A stretch of DNA of 64,000 bases, from assembly GCA_023445445.1 (NCBI GenBank), contig JAEXLD010000096.1, forward strand, positions 1 through 64,000, given 5' to 3'. Shown here in pieces: positions 8,734 to 18,092 of this stretch. The position numbers and the translations under genes were made by a program. A model generated the notes under the pieces. That model did not search any database and had not been told where the DNA came from. It was given only the letters and a program-made list of their open reading frames with translations. This DNA comes from Bacillota bacterium. Lineage in GTDB: Bacteria; Bacillota; Clostridia; Clostridiales; Clostridiaceae. Position 1 is the first letter of the stretch. Each line of letters opens with the position of its first letter.

Positions 8734-8792
8734 TAGTTTATTAAATACACTTCAATATTAAATATAATAATATATTATTCGTGGAGGATTAT

Positions 8793-9641
8793 ATGAAAAA
8801 GATAGGAGTATTAGGTGCAGGTGTTATGGGGGTTGGAGTAGCTCAAGCATTTGCAGAGCATGGCTTTAAGGTAATATTAGTTGATATTACAGAACAAATA
8901 CTAAGAGAAGCTAAAGAAAAAATTGAAGAAAATGTAAGGCTTAATAATTTACTATTTAGAGAAAGAAAAAAAATTGACTTAGCTTTACTTATGGAAAATA
9001 TTAACTTTACAACTGATTATGAAGAATTAAAATATGTTGACTTTGTTGTAGAGAATGTACCTGAAAAATGGGAAATAAAGAAAGGGGTATATGAAAAACT
9101 AGATAAGATATGCAAAGAAAATTGTATATTTATGGTTAATACCTCCTGTATATCCATAACAAAAATTTCAGATTTAACTAGGAGGCCTGACAAGGTTGTA
9201 GGAACACATTTCATGAACCCTGTGCCTATTAATAATACAGTAGAGACAATAAAGGGTTATCATACCTCAGAAAAAACTTTGGAAATACTAGAAGGATTAT
9301 TAGGTGAAATTAATAAAGAATCTATAGTTGTAAATGATTATCCAGGCTTTGTATCTAATAGAGTTTCACATATTTTTATGAATGAAGCGGCTTATTTAGT
9401 TCTAGAGAATGTTGCTACTCCAGATCAAGTTGATGAAATATTTAGGAAGTGTTTTGGGCATAAAATGGGACCACTAGAAACAGCAGATTTAATTGGATTG
9501 GATACAGTAATGGATTCTCTAGATGTATTATATGATAGTTATAAGGATTCTAAGTTTAGCTGTTGCCCTTTAATTAGAAAATTAGTCTATGCAGGTAGAT
9601 GCGGAAGGAAAAGTGGAGAAGGTTTTTATAAATATAATTAA
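8793..9641 (+). CDS. 3-hydroxyacyl-CoA dehydrogenase family (FkbK/ZmaG-like, hydroxymalonyl-ACP pathway)
   Basis: 282 residues from the ATG at 8793; an in-frame GTG at 8781 overlaps the TGGAGG ribosome site and is rejected. The N-terminus VLGAGVMGVGVAQAFAEHG is the NAD-binding Rossmann loop. Later segments such as VGTHFMNPVP and NDYPGFVSNR are typical of 3-hydroxybutyryl-CoA dehydrogenases. With an adjacent ACP, acyl dehydrogenase and FkbH-like gene it matches the four-gene set known from zwittermicin and FK520-type loci. There the enzyme oxidises the C3 hydroxyl of glyceryl-ACP on the way to hydroxymalonyl-ACP. A butyrate-pathway role is less likely given the neighbours. Confidence 0.85.
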   Translation: MKKIGVLGAGVMGVGVAQAFAEHGFKVILVDITEQILREAKEKIEENVRLNNLLFRERKKIDLALLMENINFTTDYEELKYVDFVVENVPEKWEIKKGVYEKLDKICKENCIFMVNTSCISITKISDLTRRPDKVVGTHFMNPVPINNTVETIKGYHTSEKTLEILEGLLGEINKESIVVNDYPGFVSNRVSHIFMNEAAYLVLENVATPDQVDEIFRKCFGHKMGPLETADLIGLDTVMDSLDVLYDSYKDSKFSCCPLIRKLVYAGRCGRKSGEGFYKYN

Positions 9642-9667
9642 TAATATATTAAAAAGGAGCTGATGTT

Positions 9668-9913
9668 ATGGATGATATTAAAGGTACTGTTAAAGTATTC
9701 TTATCTAAGTATTTTAAAGGTTACGATTTAAAGGATAATGAAGATATTTTTGGGTTAGGTTTTGTAAATTCATTATTTGCAATGCAGTTAGTAATGTTTA
9801 TTGAGAAGGAATTTAAAGTAAATATCAACAATGACGATTTAGATTTGAAAAATTTTAATTCCATTGATGCAATCGTAAATTTTATTGAAGGAAAGAATAG
9901 GGTAGCTATCTAA
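9668..9913 (+). CDS. Discrete acyl carrier protein (FkbJ/ZmaD-like)
   Basis: 81 residues, a normal ACP length. The modified serine is Ser35 in GLGFVNSLFAMQ; asparagine replaces the usual aspartate before the serine, as in many ACPs of this extender-unit type. A standard AAGGAGCTG ribosome site precedes the ATG. It lies 26 bases after the dehydrogenase and 27 before the acyl dehydrogenase. Inferred role: it carries the glyceryl unit while it is oxidised to the hydroxymalonyl extender, then presents it to an acyltransferase. Confidence 0.88.
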   Translation: MDDIKGTVKVFLSKYFKGYDLKDNEDIFGLGFVNSLFAMQLVMFIEKEFKVNINNDDLDLKNFNSIDAIVNFIEGKNRVAI

Positions 9914-9940
9914 TAGCAAGCATAAATAGGAGGTGATTTA

Positions 9941-11062
9941 TTGGATAATCATAATAAGTTTAGAGAAGAATTCTCGCAATTTTGTAAAAAAAATATAGCT
10001 CCATTTGCAAAAAGCAATGATGAGGATGAAAAATTGGATGAATCAATAATTAGAAGTATGGCTTATGCCGGTTATCTTGGATCTATGATTTCTAGTGATT
10101 ATGGAGGAAAGGGATACTCTTCTGAAACTATAGGTATCTTAAATGAAGAAATTGGGCGAGTTTGTTCTTCTACTAGAAGTTTATTAACAGTACATGGTAT
10201 GGTAGCAATAGCAATTAGTAAATGGGGAACAGAAGCACAAAAGGAATATTGGTTACCAAAGTTAGCAGAAGGTAAAAAAATAGGTGCTTTTGCATTAACA
10301 GAAGCAGAAGCAGGCAGTGATGCAGGTTCATTAAAAAGTACTGCAGTTGAAGAAAATAATTTTTATATACTAAATGGTAAGAAAAAGTGGATAACTATGG
10401 GGCAAATTGCTGATATATTTCTTGTATTTGCAAAAATAAATGAAAGTGTTACAGCTTTCTTAGTACCTAGAAATACAGAAGGTTTAACAGTTACACCTAT
10501 GAAAGGCATAATAGGAGTTCGAGGTTCAATGCTAGCTGAAATTGAATTTCATAATTGTACAATACCTAAAGATAATATTATTGGTAAGCAAGGCTTTGGA
10601 TTAAATCACGTAGGATTATTTTCCCTAGATTATGGTAGATATACAATTGCTTGTGGATGTGTAGGACTAGCACAAGCATGCTTGGATGAATGTTTAGGTT
10701 ATGTTAAGAGTAGAGTTCAATTTAAGGTGAAAATAAGCAGTCATCAGTTGGTTCAGAAGATGATTACTGAGATGGTTGTAGGTATAAAGTCAGCTAGATT
10801 ACTTTGTTACAATGCAGGAAAACTAAGAGATAATGGTGATCCCGATTCAATAATAGAAACTTGGTGCGCAAAATATAACGCTTCTAAAATGGTAAATGAT
10901 GTCTCAAGCAAAGCTGTACAATTATTTGGAGCAAAGGGATTATCTAAAGATTATAATATCGAAAGGTATTTTAGAGATGCTAGAGTTAATGAAATTATTG
11001 AAGGGACTAGTGAAATACATGAAAGTTTAATTGCAAGGAACCTGATTAGAGAATGGGTATAA
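9941..11062 (+). CDS. Acyl-CoA/acyl-ACP dehydrogenase (FkbI/ZmaE-like)
   Basis: 373 residues with the acyl-CoA dehydrogenase fold: FALTEAEAGSDAGS (FAD/substrate segment), WITMGQIADIF, and a C-terminal NEIIEGTSEIHESLIARN that contains the catalytic-base region. The start is a TTG at 9941, spaced correctly behind AGGAGGTG. In FkbI-type pathways this FAD enzyme oxidises the ACP-bound hydroxyacyl intermediate. The genomic set, not the sequence alone, distinguishes it from fatty-acid or amino-acid catabolic homologues. Confidence 0.88.
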   Translation: MDNHNKFREEFSQFCKKNIAPFAKSNDEDEKLDESIIRSMAYAGYLGSMISSDYGGKGYSSETIGILNEEIGRVCSSTRSLLTVHGMVAIAISKWGTEAQKEYWLPKLAEGKKIGAFALTEAEAGSDAGSLKSTAVEENNFYILNGKKKWITMGQIADIFLVFAKINESVTAFLVPRNTEGLTVTPMKGIIGVRGSMLAEIEFHNCTIPKDNIIGKQGFGLNHVGLFSLDYGRYTIACGCVGLAQACLDECLGYVKSRVQFKVKISSHQLVQKMITEMVVGIKSARLLCYNAGKLRDNGDPDSIIETWCAKYNASKMVNDVSSKAVQLFGAKGLSKDYNIERYFRDARVNEIIEGTSEIHESLIARNLIREWV

Positions 11063-11077
11063 TATGGAGGTAACTCT

Positions 11078-12121
11078 ATGAGTATAGGGGTTAAAGAAAA
11101 AACTAAAAAGATAAAATGTGTTGTATGGGACTTAGATAATACATTATGGGATGGTATATTGAGTGAAGATACACAAATTTATATGAAAGAAAATGTTTTA
11201 TCAATAATTGAAGAATTAGACTCTAGAGGGATTCTACAATCAATTTCCAGTAAAAATGACCGAGACATAGCAATTAATAAGTTAAAGGAGTTTGGTATAG
11301 AAGAGTACTTTATTTATCCTCAAATTAACTGGGGACCTAAATCTGACTCAATAAATAAGATAGCTGAATCAATAAATATAGGACTAGATTCAATTGCATT
11401 TATTGATGATCAAACATTTGAATTAGAAGAGGTTAAATTTTCATATCCAGAAGTGAGTTGTATAGATGCTTCTAAAATTTATTCTATTTTAGAAATGGAT
11501 GAAATGAAACCACTATTTATAACAGAAGATTCTAAAAAACGTAGAATTTTATATATGAATGATATTGAAAGAAATAAATTTGAGGAAAATTTTAATGGTA
11601 CAAAAGAAGAATTTTTAGCCTCTCTTAACATGAAATTAAAAATAAGCAAAGCTAGAGAAGAAGATTTAAAAAGAGTGGAGGAACTTACAGTTAGAACTAA
11701 TCAGTTAAATACTACTGGATACACTTATTCAATTGAAGAGTTAGAGAAGTTTATTTTTTCAAGTAAGTATAATTTGTTAGTGGTAGGGCTTGATGATAAG
11801 TTTGGCACCTATGGGAAGATAGGATTAGTACTGTTAGAAATAGAAGAGGATTGTTGGACTATAAATTTATTTATAATGTCATGTAGAGTTATATCAAGAG
11901 GAGTAGGCAATATAGTTCTTAAATATATATTAAATTTAGCAAAAGATAATAATGTAAAGTTAAAAGCTAAATTTGTACCTACCAGTAGAAATAAAATGAT
12001 GTACATTACTTATAAATTTGCTGGATTCATTGAGATAGAGAAAAAAAATGATTTTATAATACTTGAGAATGAGCTATTAGAAAACTATAAATATCCATAT
12101 TATGTAGAGATAGAAGATTAA
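11078..12121 (+). CDS. FkbH-like glyceryl-ACP synthase (HAD plus GNAT-like domain)
   Basis: 347 residues. The N-terminal HAD-type phosphatase motif is VVWDLDNTLWDG (Asp18 and Asp20), with FIDDQTFELEEV further on. The C-terminal half is an acyltransferase-like domain containing FIMSCRVISRGVG, whose cysteine matches the conserved Cys of this family. Characterised FkbH proteins dephosphorylate 1,3-bisphosphoglycerate and load the glyceryl unit onto an ACP. This is the diagnostic gene of the extender set. No O-methyltransferase is present anywhere in the operon, so hydroxymalonyl-ACP rather than methoxymalonyl-ACP is inferred. The ribosome site is TGGAGGTAACT. Confidence 0.9.
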   Translation: MSIGVKEKTKKIKCVVWDLDNTLWDGILSEDTQIYMKENVLSIIEELDSRGILQSISSKNDRDIAINKLKEFGIEEYFIYPQINWGPKSDSINKIAESINIGLDSIAFIDDQTFELEEVKFSYPEVSCIDASKIYSILEMDEMKPLFITEDSKKRRILYMNDIERNKFEENFNGTKEEFLASLNMKLKISKAREEDLKRVEELTVRTNQLNTTGYTYSIEELEKFIFSSKYNLLVVGLDDKFGTYGKIGLVLLEIEEDCWTINLFIMSCRVISRGVGNIVLKYILNLAKDNNVKLKAKFVPTSRNKMMYITYKFAGFIEIEKKNDFIILENELLENYKYPYYVEIED

Positions 12122-12136
12122 AGAAGGTGGGATAAT

Positions 12137-15100
12137 ATGAGTGATAGTACTAGGACAAAAGAGAAAATTAGTGATTTTATAAAAGAAGTAACTGAAGAAA
12201 TATTGAATAAAGAGGTTACTGGATATGATAATACATTTGTAGAGATAGGATTAAAATCAGTTGATATACCATTTTTTATTAAAAAGGTTTCAAATGAATT
12301 TAATATTAAGTTAGAAGTGGAAACAATCTTTAAGTATCCTACGATTAATAGATATTCTGAGTTAATATTTAATAGATTAAATAATATTAGTGTATATAGT
12401 GAAGATGAAAAAGAAAAAGCACCTATAACTAATGAAAAAGAAGAGGTAGCAATAGTAGGTATGAGTTGCCGCTTTCCAAATGGAGCAAATAATCCAACAA
12501 AATATTGGGATATTTTAACTGAGGGAAAAAGCGGTATTGTCGATATGCCGAAAGAGAGATGGGATGTTGATAAATATTATAGTGAGGATAAAAAAGAATC
12601 TGGAAAAATGTATGTAAAAAGAGCTGGATTTTTAGATGTTCCAATTAAAAAATTTGATGCTCAATTTTTTAATATTTCTCCCAAGGAAGCTGAGGCTATG
12701 GATCCTCAACAAAGGTTATTATTAGAATTGGTATGGGAGGCTTTTGAAGCATCAGGAAGTGATATAAGAGAGTACTATGGAACAAATACAGGAGTATATT
12801 TAGCTATTGCTGGGGAAGAATATTCTTTTGCACATTGTAGATCTGGTAATTTAAATAAGGTAACAGAATATTCACTAACAGGATGTACTTTTAGTACAGC
12901 ATGTGGAAGAGTTTCATATACTTTTGGATTTGAAGGACCAGCTATGGCAATAGATACAGCATGTTCATCAGCTTTAACAGCAGTTCATGTTGCTTGCAAA
13001 GCTATTGAATCAGGAGAAGTAGATACTGCAGTAGTTGCAGGTGTAAATATGATATTAACACCTCTAATACATGTTTGTTTCTCAAGATTAGGTGCAATTG
13101 CTGTTGATGGCCAAAGTAAAGCATTTGATGCATCAGCTAATGGCTTCGGTAGAGGAGAAGGATTAGCGGTTATTATTTTGAAAAGAGTGAAGGACGCAAG
13201 AGCTAATAATGATAATATTTTAGGAATAATAAAGGGAACGGCTATTAACCAAGATGGAAAGAGTAATGGATTAACAGCACCCAATGGAGCAGCTCAAGAA
13301 AAAGTTATTCTTAAGGCATTAAAAGATGCAAATTTAAAGGGAACTGATATTAGTTATGTAGAGATGCATGGGACAGGAACTGTATTGGGAGATCCAATAG
13401 AAGTAGATGCAATAACAAAAACCTACTGCAAAAATAGAATAATTGAAAAACCACTTAAAATTGGTTCTGTAAAATCTAATATAGGGCATTTAGAAGCTAC
13501 AGCAGGGTTGGCAAGCATAATAAAAGTGTTATTATCATTTAAGAATGAAATGATTCCAGGTAATTTACATTTTACTAATCCTAATCCATTAATTGATTGG
13601 GAAACTTCACCCATAAAAGTTGTTGATTGCAACACAAATTGGAAAAGAGGAAAAAAAATTAGAAGAGTTGGAATAAACGGATTTGGATTTGGTGGTTCAA
13701 ATGCACACGTAATATTAGAAGAACCTGAAATATTTGATGTAGAAGAAAAGAACTTAAATGATCCACGATATATTTTGAAAGTGTCTTCAAAAACTAAGGA
13801 GGGATTACGTAACAATATAAAAAATACTATAGAGTTCATAGATGAAAATGAAGATATGAACTTTAGGGATTTTATTTATACAAACAATATAAATAAATCA
13901 GATTTTGATTATAGGTTCGTAGTTTCAGGAAGAGATAAAAATGATATAACTGAGAAAATGGAAGCCTATGTAGAGAATAATATAAAAGAAGATATTTTTG
14001 ATAATAGTAATATTGAAACTAGTTTGAGTAATAAAAAAATAGTATTTTTATACACTGGTCAAGGATCACAATATGTAGGTATGGGAGAAGAATTATATAA
14101 GAATAATTTAGCCTTTAAAGATGCATTTAATGAATGTGATAGACTATTTGAACCATATCTATCTAAATCTTTAGTAGACTTAATTTATAGTAAAGATTTT
14201 TCTAATAAGTATATTGAAAGAACCCTATATGCACAACCATTAATTTTCTCTATTGAATATGCACTTTCAAAGTTTTGGAAAAGTATTGGAATTGAACCAG
14301 ATATAGTTTTAGGTCATAGTATAGGAGAATATGCTGCAGCTGTAATTTCAGATGTTATAAGTTTAAATGATGGAGTAAGGTTAGTGGCAGCAAGATGTCG
14401 TTTAATGGATTCAGCACCAGGTGAAGGTCATATGATATCGTTATATACTAGCTTGCAAGAAGCAAATCTATTGATTGAAAATTATAAAGATAGAGTATCT
14501 GTTGCGGTTCACAATGCAAAAAATAATATAGTTATATCAGGTGAGAGAAAATCTATAGAAGAAATTGCTATAATAGCTGAAAATAAAGGAATAAAAGTTA
14601 AAGAGTTACATGTATCACATGCATTCCATTCTCAAATGATGGAACCCATATTAGATGAATTTAAAGAGATAGCTTTAAATATTGAATATAAAACTTCAAA
14701 ATATGATTTTATGTCAACTAAATTAGCTAGATATGTGGAGAAAGATGAAGTTTTAGATGCTAATTATTGGACAAGACATATAGCTGAAAAGGTTGATTTT
14801 TATAATGCCTTAAAAAGCATATCTAAACAAAATAATATAGTATTTGTTGAGGTTGGTGCAACCAATACACTGTGTGCCTTAACAAGATTAATATTAGGAG
14901 AAGAAACTGTAATAATAAATTCCTTAGATATTAAGAAAGATGCATTATCTGTTATAGGAAATGCCATAGGGCAACTTTATTGCAATAATTTTAATATTAT
15001 ATGGGAAAAATGTAATTTTAATAAAGATAATTCTTATAAAAGAGTATCTTTACCAATTTACCAATTCAACAAAGAGGAGTATTGGATTGAACCGGTTTAT

Positions 15101-17920
15101 GAACAAGATAATAATACTTCTAACAAGAATATTGACTATCATCCATTAATTGGAGAGAAAATTAGCACACCGTATCTTAAAAATACTTTAATTTATCAAA
15201 GCGTTTTTACAAATGAATCACCATACTTCATGAAAGAACATGTTATTTTTGACACGGCAATTTCACCAGCAGCAGCTCATATGGCAATGTTATTATCTAT
15301 TGCTAAAGAGTATCAGAATCCATTTATATGCACAATAGAAAATGTTGAATTTCATGCACCTTTAATTGCCACAGAAGAAGAAAAAAAGGTGGTACAGTTT
15401 ATTATACAAGATACTAATTTAGAACAAATGAAATTCGAGATTGTAAGTAAAGAAAAAGAATCTAGAAACGAAAGGTGGATTAAGCATTGTAAGGGTAATA
15501 TTGCCTTATCACAAGAAAATGTTTCAGATAAAAGAATAAAAGTAGATGAGTTAAAGGCTATGTATCCAGAAGAAAATTCCGGATTTAATATGTACAGGGT
15601 TATGGAGAAATTTGGATTTAAATTAGGTGATGGATTTACAAGAATATTTAAAACTTGGAGAAAAAATGATGAAGGGGTATGTTATGTTGAACCAGATAAT
15701 AATGTACCAGAATTAAAAGAATATACTATATATGCAGGTACTTTAGATTCAATTTTCCAATCTATCTTTTCAGTTTCAGAGCTAAGTAGAGAAATGGATA
15801 ATGAAACTGATAAATATTCAATGAAAACAACAATTCCAATATCTGTTAAAAAAATAAAATATTATTATAGAGATGCAAAGGAATATTGGTGTCATGTTAA
15901 AGTTAATAACTCTCAAAAATCAGGGGTTGTTGGAGACATAACTGTCTACAACGAAAAAGGTGAAATTGTTTTTGAAATTGAAAAAATGATGGCTAAATTA
16001 ACAGATAGAGAGAGTTTATTAAAGGAATTAAATAATAACGGAAATAATCTTTTATATAGCGTAAATTGGAATAAAGAAAATGCAAAAGATAAAAAGGTGA
16101 AATTTACAGAAAAGGAAGTTATGGTTGTATTTAATGATGATGAATCTATAGTAAATAGATTTAAAAGTAAATTGTTAGAATATGATGCAAACACAATAAC
16201 TGTAATACAAGGAAATGAATATATAGAGTGTGATAATAATTTATATTATTTAAATTATAAAAACAAAAAGGATTTTGAAAAACTTTTATATTCAATTTCA
16301 AATAAATATAAAGAGTCAAGTTTTAAATTACTTTATATTAGTGCTTCAAATGAAACAGAAATTACCTATGATAAATTAGTTTCAAAAGAAGAGCAAGAAT
16401 GTAGCGGATTATTACATCTTGTTCAAGTTATAACTGAGTTAAATCATGTTCAGAAAATGAAATTAAAAGTAATCGTAAATAACGTTCATTCTTTAGAAAA
16501 TTCAAAAATTTCTATATATCAATCTACACTTTGGGGTTTTTCACAGGTAATTAGACTTGAGCATACTCAGTTATGGGATGGAATAATTGACTTAGATTAT
16601 GATATGTTAATAAACAATGTAGATTTGATAATTAAAGAGGTTAAAAATAGTAAAGATAAACAAGTGGTAATTAGGAATAATAATAGATATGTTCCAAGAC
16701 TTGTTAAGAGTAAAAAGAATATTGAAGAAGTTGATATAACAATTGATAAGAATGCAAGTTATATAATTACTGGTGGAACTGGTAATATAGGACAAGTATA
16801 TACAGAATATTTATCAGATAAAGGTGCGAGAAACATAATATTATTAAGTAGAAGAGAACCTAATGAAGAGGTATTAAATAAAATAAATTTATTTAATACT
16901 ATGGGAGTAAATGTTTATGTAGAGAATATAGATGTTAGCAATAGGAATGAAATATTATCATTTGTAAAAAGATTGAAAGATAATAGCATAGAAATTAAGG
17001 GAGTAATTCACACAGCAGGTATATTAGAAGATAAGATGATAAGAGATCAAGACTGGAGTAGTTTTGAGAAGCTATTTAGGACTAAAGTATGGGGAACTTA
17101 TAATTTACATGAAGCCTTAATACATGAAAATTTAGATTTCTTTATTATGACATCCTCTATTACAGCTATAGCTGGTAATATTGGACAAGCAAATTACGCT
17201 GCAGCTAATTATTATATGAATGCTTTTGCAGAATATAGAAGAAGTTTAGGTATGCCGGCAATGGCTGTATGTTGGGGTGCATGGGCAGATGGTGGCATGG
17301 TAACTCAAGGTAACGATATTATGAAAAATATCTATGCAAAAGGATTATATTCAATTTCAAAAGAATTAGGTAAAAAAATGATTGATAAGGTATTTAATAA
17401 AGATATTGCTTCAATTATAGTAGCAGATGCTAATTGGAAAATGTTTGCAGAGAAAACTGGAGTTGACGAGGTAACAGAATTTTTATCAACATTTATAGAA
17501 GAAAAAGATTTAACAAATAATAAATCAACTAATGAAGAAGATTTATTATTTAATTTAAAAAGTTTAGATAAGGAAAATAGAAATGAATATTTATTGAAAA
17601 AGCTACAACAGATAACTGCAGAAATAATGGGCTTCAATAATATTAATAATTTATCTATTGATAAAACTTTTACAGAACAAGGTGCTGATTCTTTAATAAT
17701 ATTCTCTATAAGAAATGAAATAAAGAAGTTAATAAATGAAGAAATAGATATTTCAGTATTTTTTAATTATCCATCATTAAGGAAGTTATCTGAATATTTA
17801 TTAGAAGAAATAATTGTTTTCCATAGCATTGAAGAAAAAGAAGTGGAAAAAGAAAATCAGGTAAAATCTGATGAGACTGTAGAAGATATTTTATTAGAGA
17901 TTACTTCATTAATTGACTAA
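12137..17920 (+). CDS. Type I polyketide synthase, ACP-KS-AT-DH-KR-ACP
   Basis: 1927 residues. Domains: N-terminal ACP (Ser41 in GLKSVDI; lysine replaces the usual Asp), KS about 103-530 (Cys276 in DTACSSA, His411 in HGTGT, His451 in NIGHLEA), AT about 634-980 (Ser728 in GHSIGEYAA and HAFH at 829-831, a malonyl-type motif), DH about 1000-1290 (His1035 in HVIFDTAISP and Asp1204 in LDSIFQ), KR about 1540-1725 (GGTGNIG, Tyr1687, Asn1691, and LED, suggesting a B-type ketoreductase) and C-terminal ACP (Ser1852 in GADSL). One extension round with reduction and dehydration is predicted. The N-terminal ACP probably receives a starter or an upstream chain. In the DH motif Asp replaces Gly, so dehydration is less certain. 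It follows the FkbH-like gene by 15 bases. Confidence 0.93.
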   Translation: MSDSTRTKEKISDFIKEVTEEILNKEVTGYDNTFVEIGLKSVDIPFFIKKVSNEFNIKLEVETIFKYPTINRYSELIFNRLNNISVYSEDEKEKAPITNEKEEVAIVGMSCRFPNGANNPTKYWDILTEGKSGIVDMPKERWDVDKYYSEDKKESGKMYVKRAGFLDVPIKKFDAQFFNISPKEAEAMDPQQRLLLELVWEAFEASGSDIREYYGTNTGVYLAIAGEEYSFAHCRSGNLNKVTEYSLTGCTFSTACGRVSYTFGFEGPAMAIDTACSSALTAVHVACKAIESGEVDTAVVAGVNMILTPLIHVCFSRLGAIAVDGQSKAFDASANGFGRGEGLAVIILKRVKDARANNDNILGIIKGTAINQDGKSNGLTAPNGAAQEKVILKALKDANLKGTDISYVEMHGTGTVLGDPIEVDAITKTYCKNRIIEKPLKIGSVKSNIGHLEATAGLASIIKVLLSFKNEMIPGNLHFTNPNPLIDWETSPIKVVDCNTNWKRGKKIRRVGINGFGFGGSNAHVILEEPEIFDVEEKNLNDPRYILKVSSKTKEGLRNNIKNTIEFIDENEDMNFRDFIYTNNINKSDFDYRFVVSGRDKNDITEKMEAYVENNIKEDIFDNSNIETSLSNKKIVFLYTGQGSQYVGMGEELYKNNLAFKDAFNECDRLFEPYLSKSLVDLIYSKDFSNKYIERTLYAQPLIFSIEYALSKFWKSIGIEPDIVLGHSIGEYAAAVISDVISLNDGVRLVAARCRLMDSAPGEGHMISLYTSLQEANLLIENYKDRVSVAVHNAKNNIVISGERKSIEEIAIIAENKGIKVKELHVSHAFHSQMMEPILDEFKEIALNIEYKTSKYDFMSTKLARYVEKDEVLDANYWTRHIAEKVDFYNALKSISKQNNIVFVEVGATNTLCALTRLILGEETVIINSLDIKKDALSVIGNAIGQLYCNNFNIIWEKCNFNKDNSYKRVSLPIYQFNKEEYWIEPVYEQDNNTSNKNIDYHPLIGEKISTPYLKNTLIYQSVFTNESPYFMKEHVIFDTAISPAAAHMAMLLSIAKEYQNPFICTIENVEFHAPLIATEEEKKVVQFIIQDTNLEQMKFEIVSKEKESRNERWIKHCKGNIALSQENVSDKRIKVDELKAMYPEENSGFNMYRVMEKFGFKLGDGFTRIFKTWRKNDEGVCYVEPDNNVPELKEYTIYAGTLDSIFQSIFSVSELSREMDNETDKYSMKTTIPISVKKIKYYYRDAKEYWCHVKVNNSQKSGVVGDITVYNEKGEIVFEIEKMMAKLTDRESLLKELNNNGNNLLYSVNWNKENAKDKKVKFTEKEVMVVFNDDESIVNRFKSKLLEYDANTITVIQGNEYIECDNNLYYLNYKNKKDFEKLLYSISNKYKESSFKLLYISASNETEITYDKLVSKEEQECSGLLHLVQVITELNHVQKMKLKVIVNNVHSLENSKISIYQSTLWGFSQVIRLEHTQLWDGIIDLDYDMLINNVDLIIKEVKNSKDKQVVIRNNNRYVPRLVKSKKNIEEVDITIDKNASYIITGGTGNIGQVYTEYLSDKGARNIILLSRREPNEEVLNKINLFNTMGVNVYVENIDVSNRNEILSFVKRLKDNSIEIKGVIHTAGILEDKMIRDQDWSSFEKLFRTKVWGTYNLHEALIHENLDFFIMTSSITAIAGNIGQANYAAANYYMNAFAEYRRSLGMPAMAVCWGAWADGGMVTQGNDIMKNIYAKGLYSISKELGKKMIDKVFNKDIASIIVADANWKMFAEKTGVDEVTEFLSTFIEEKDLTNNKSTNEEDLLFNLKSLDKENRNEYLLKKLQQITAEIMGFNNINNLSIDKTFTEQGADSLIIFSIRNEIKKLINEEIDISVFFNYPSLRKLSEYLLEEIIVFHSIEEKEVEKENQVKSDETVEDILLEITSLID

Positions 17921-17948
17921 ATAATGATTTATTAAAAAATATAAAAGA

Positions 17949-18025
17949 TGGGGCTGTCGCACAATGCAAAAATTCTACCTGTTATATTATAAATTTTTAA
18001 TTTAGGAGATGTTGCGACAGCTCCA
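17949..18025. repeat. Imperfect palindromic intergenic element (GCTGTCGCA family)
   Basis: The arms 17950-17961 and 18013-18024 pair over 12 bases with one wobble, around a 51-base AT-rich loop. It lies between the first PKS gene and the discrete acyltransferase. The core GCTGTCGCA followed by CAATG recurs at 58082-58105 and, inverted and slightly diverged, at 51352-51401. It may affect expression of downstream genes, but there is no T-tract. Confidence 0.6.
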
Positions 18026-18092
18026 TTATATAAAGGATTATATCTAAAGTTGATTAAATTAATAATATTATACATAGTTGTAGGGAGGTAAA

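Noticed and set aside
13423..13839. A 138-codon open frame on the minus strand inside the first PKS
   Set aside because: It is a shadow of the KS region; the sense frame carries intact KS motifs.
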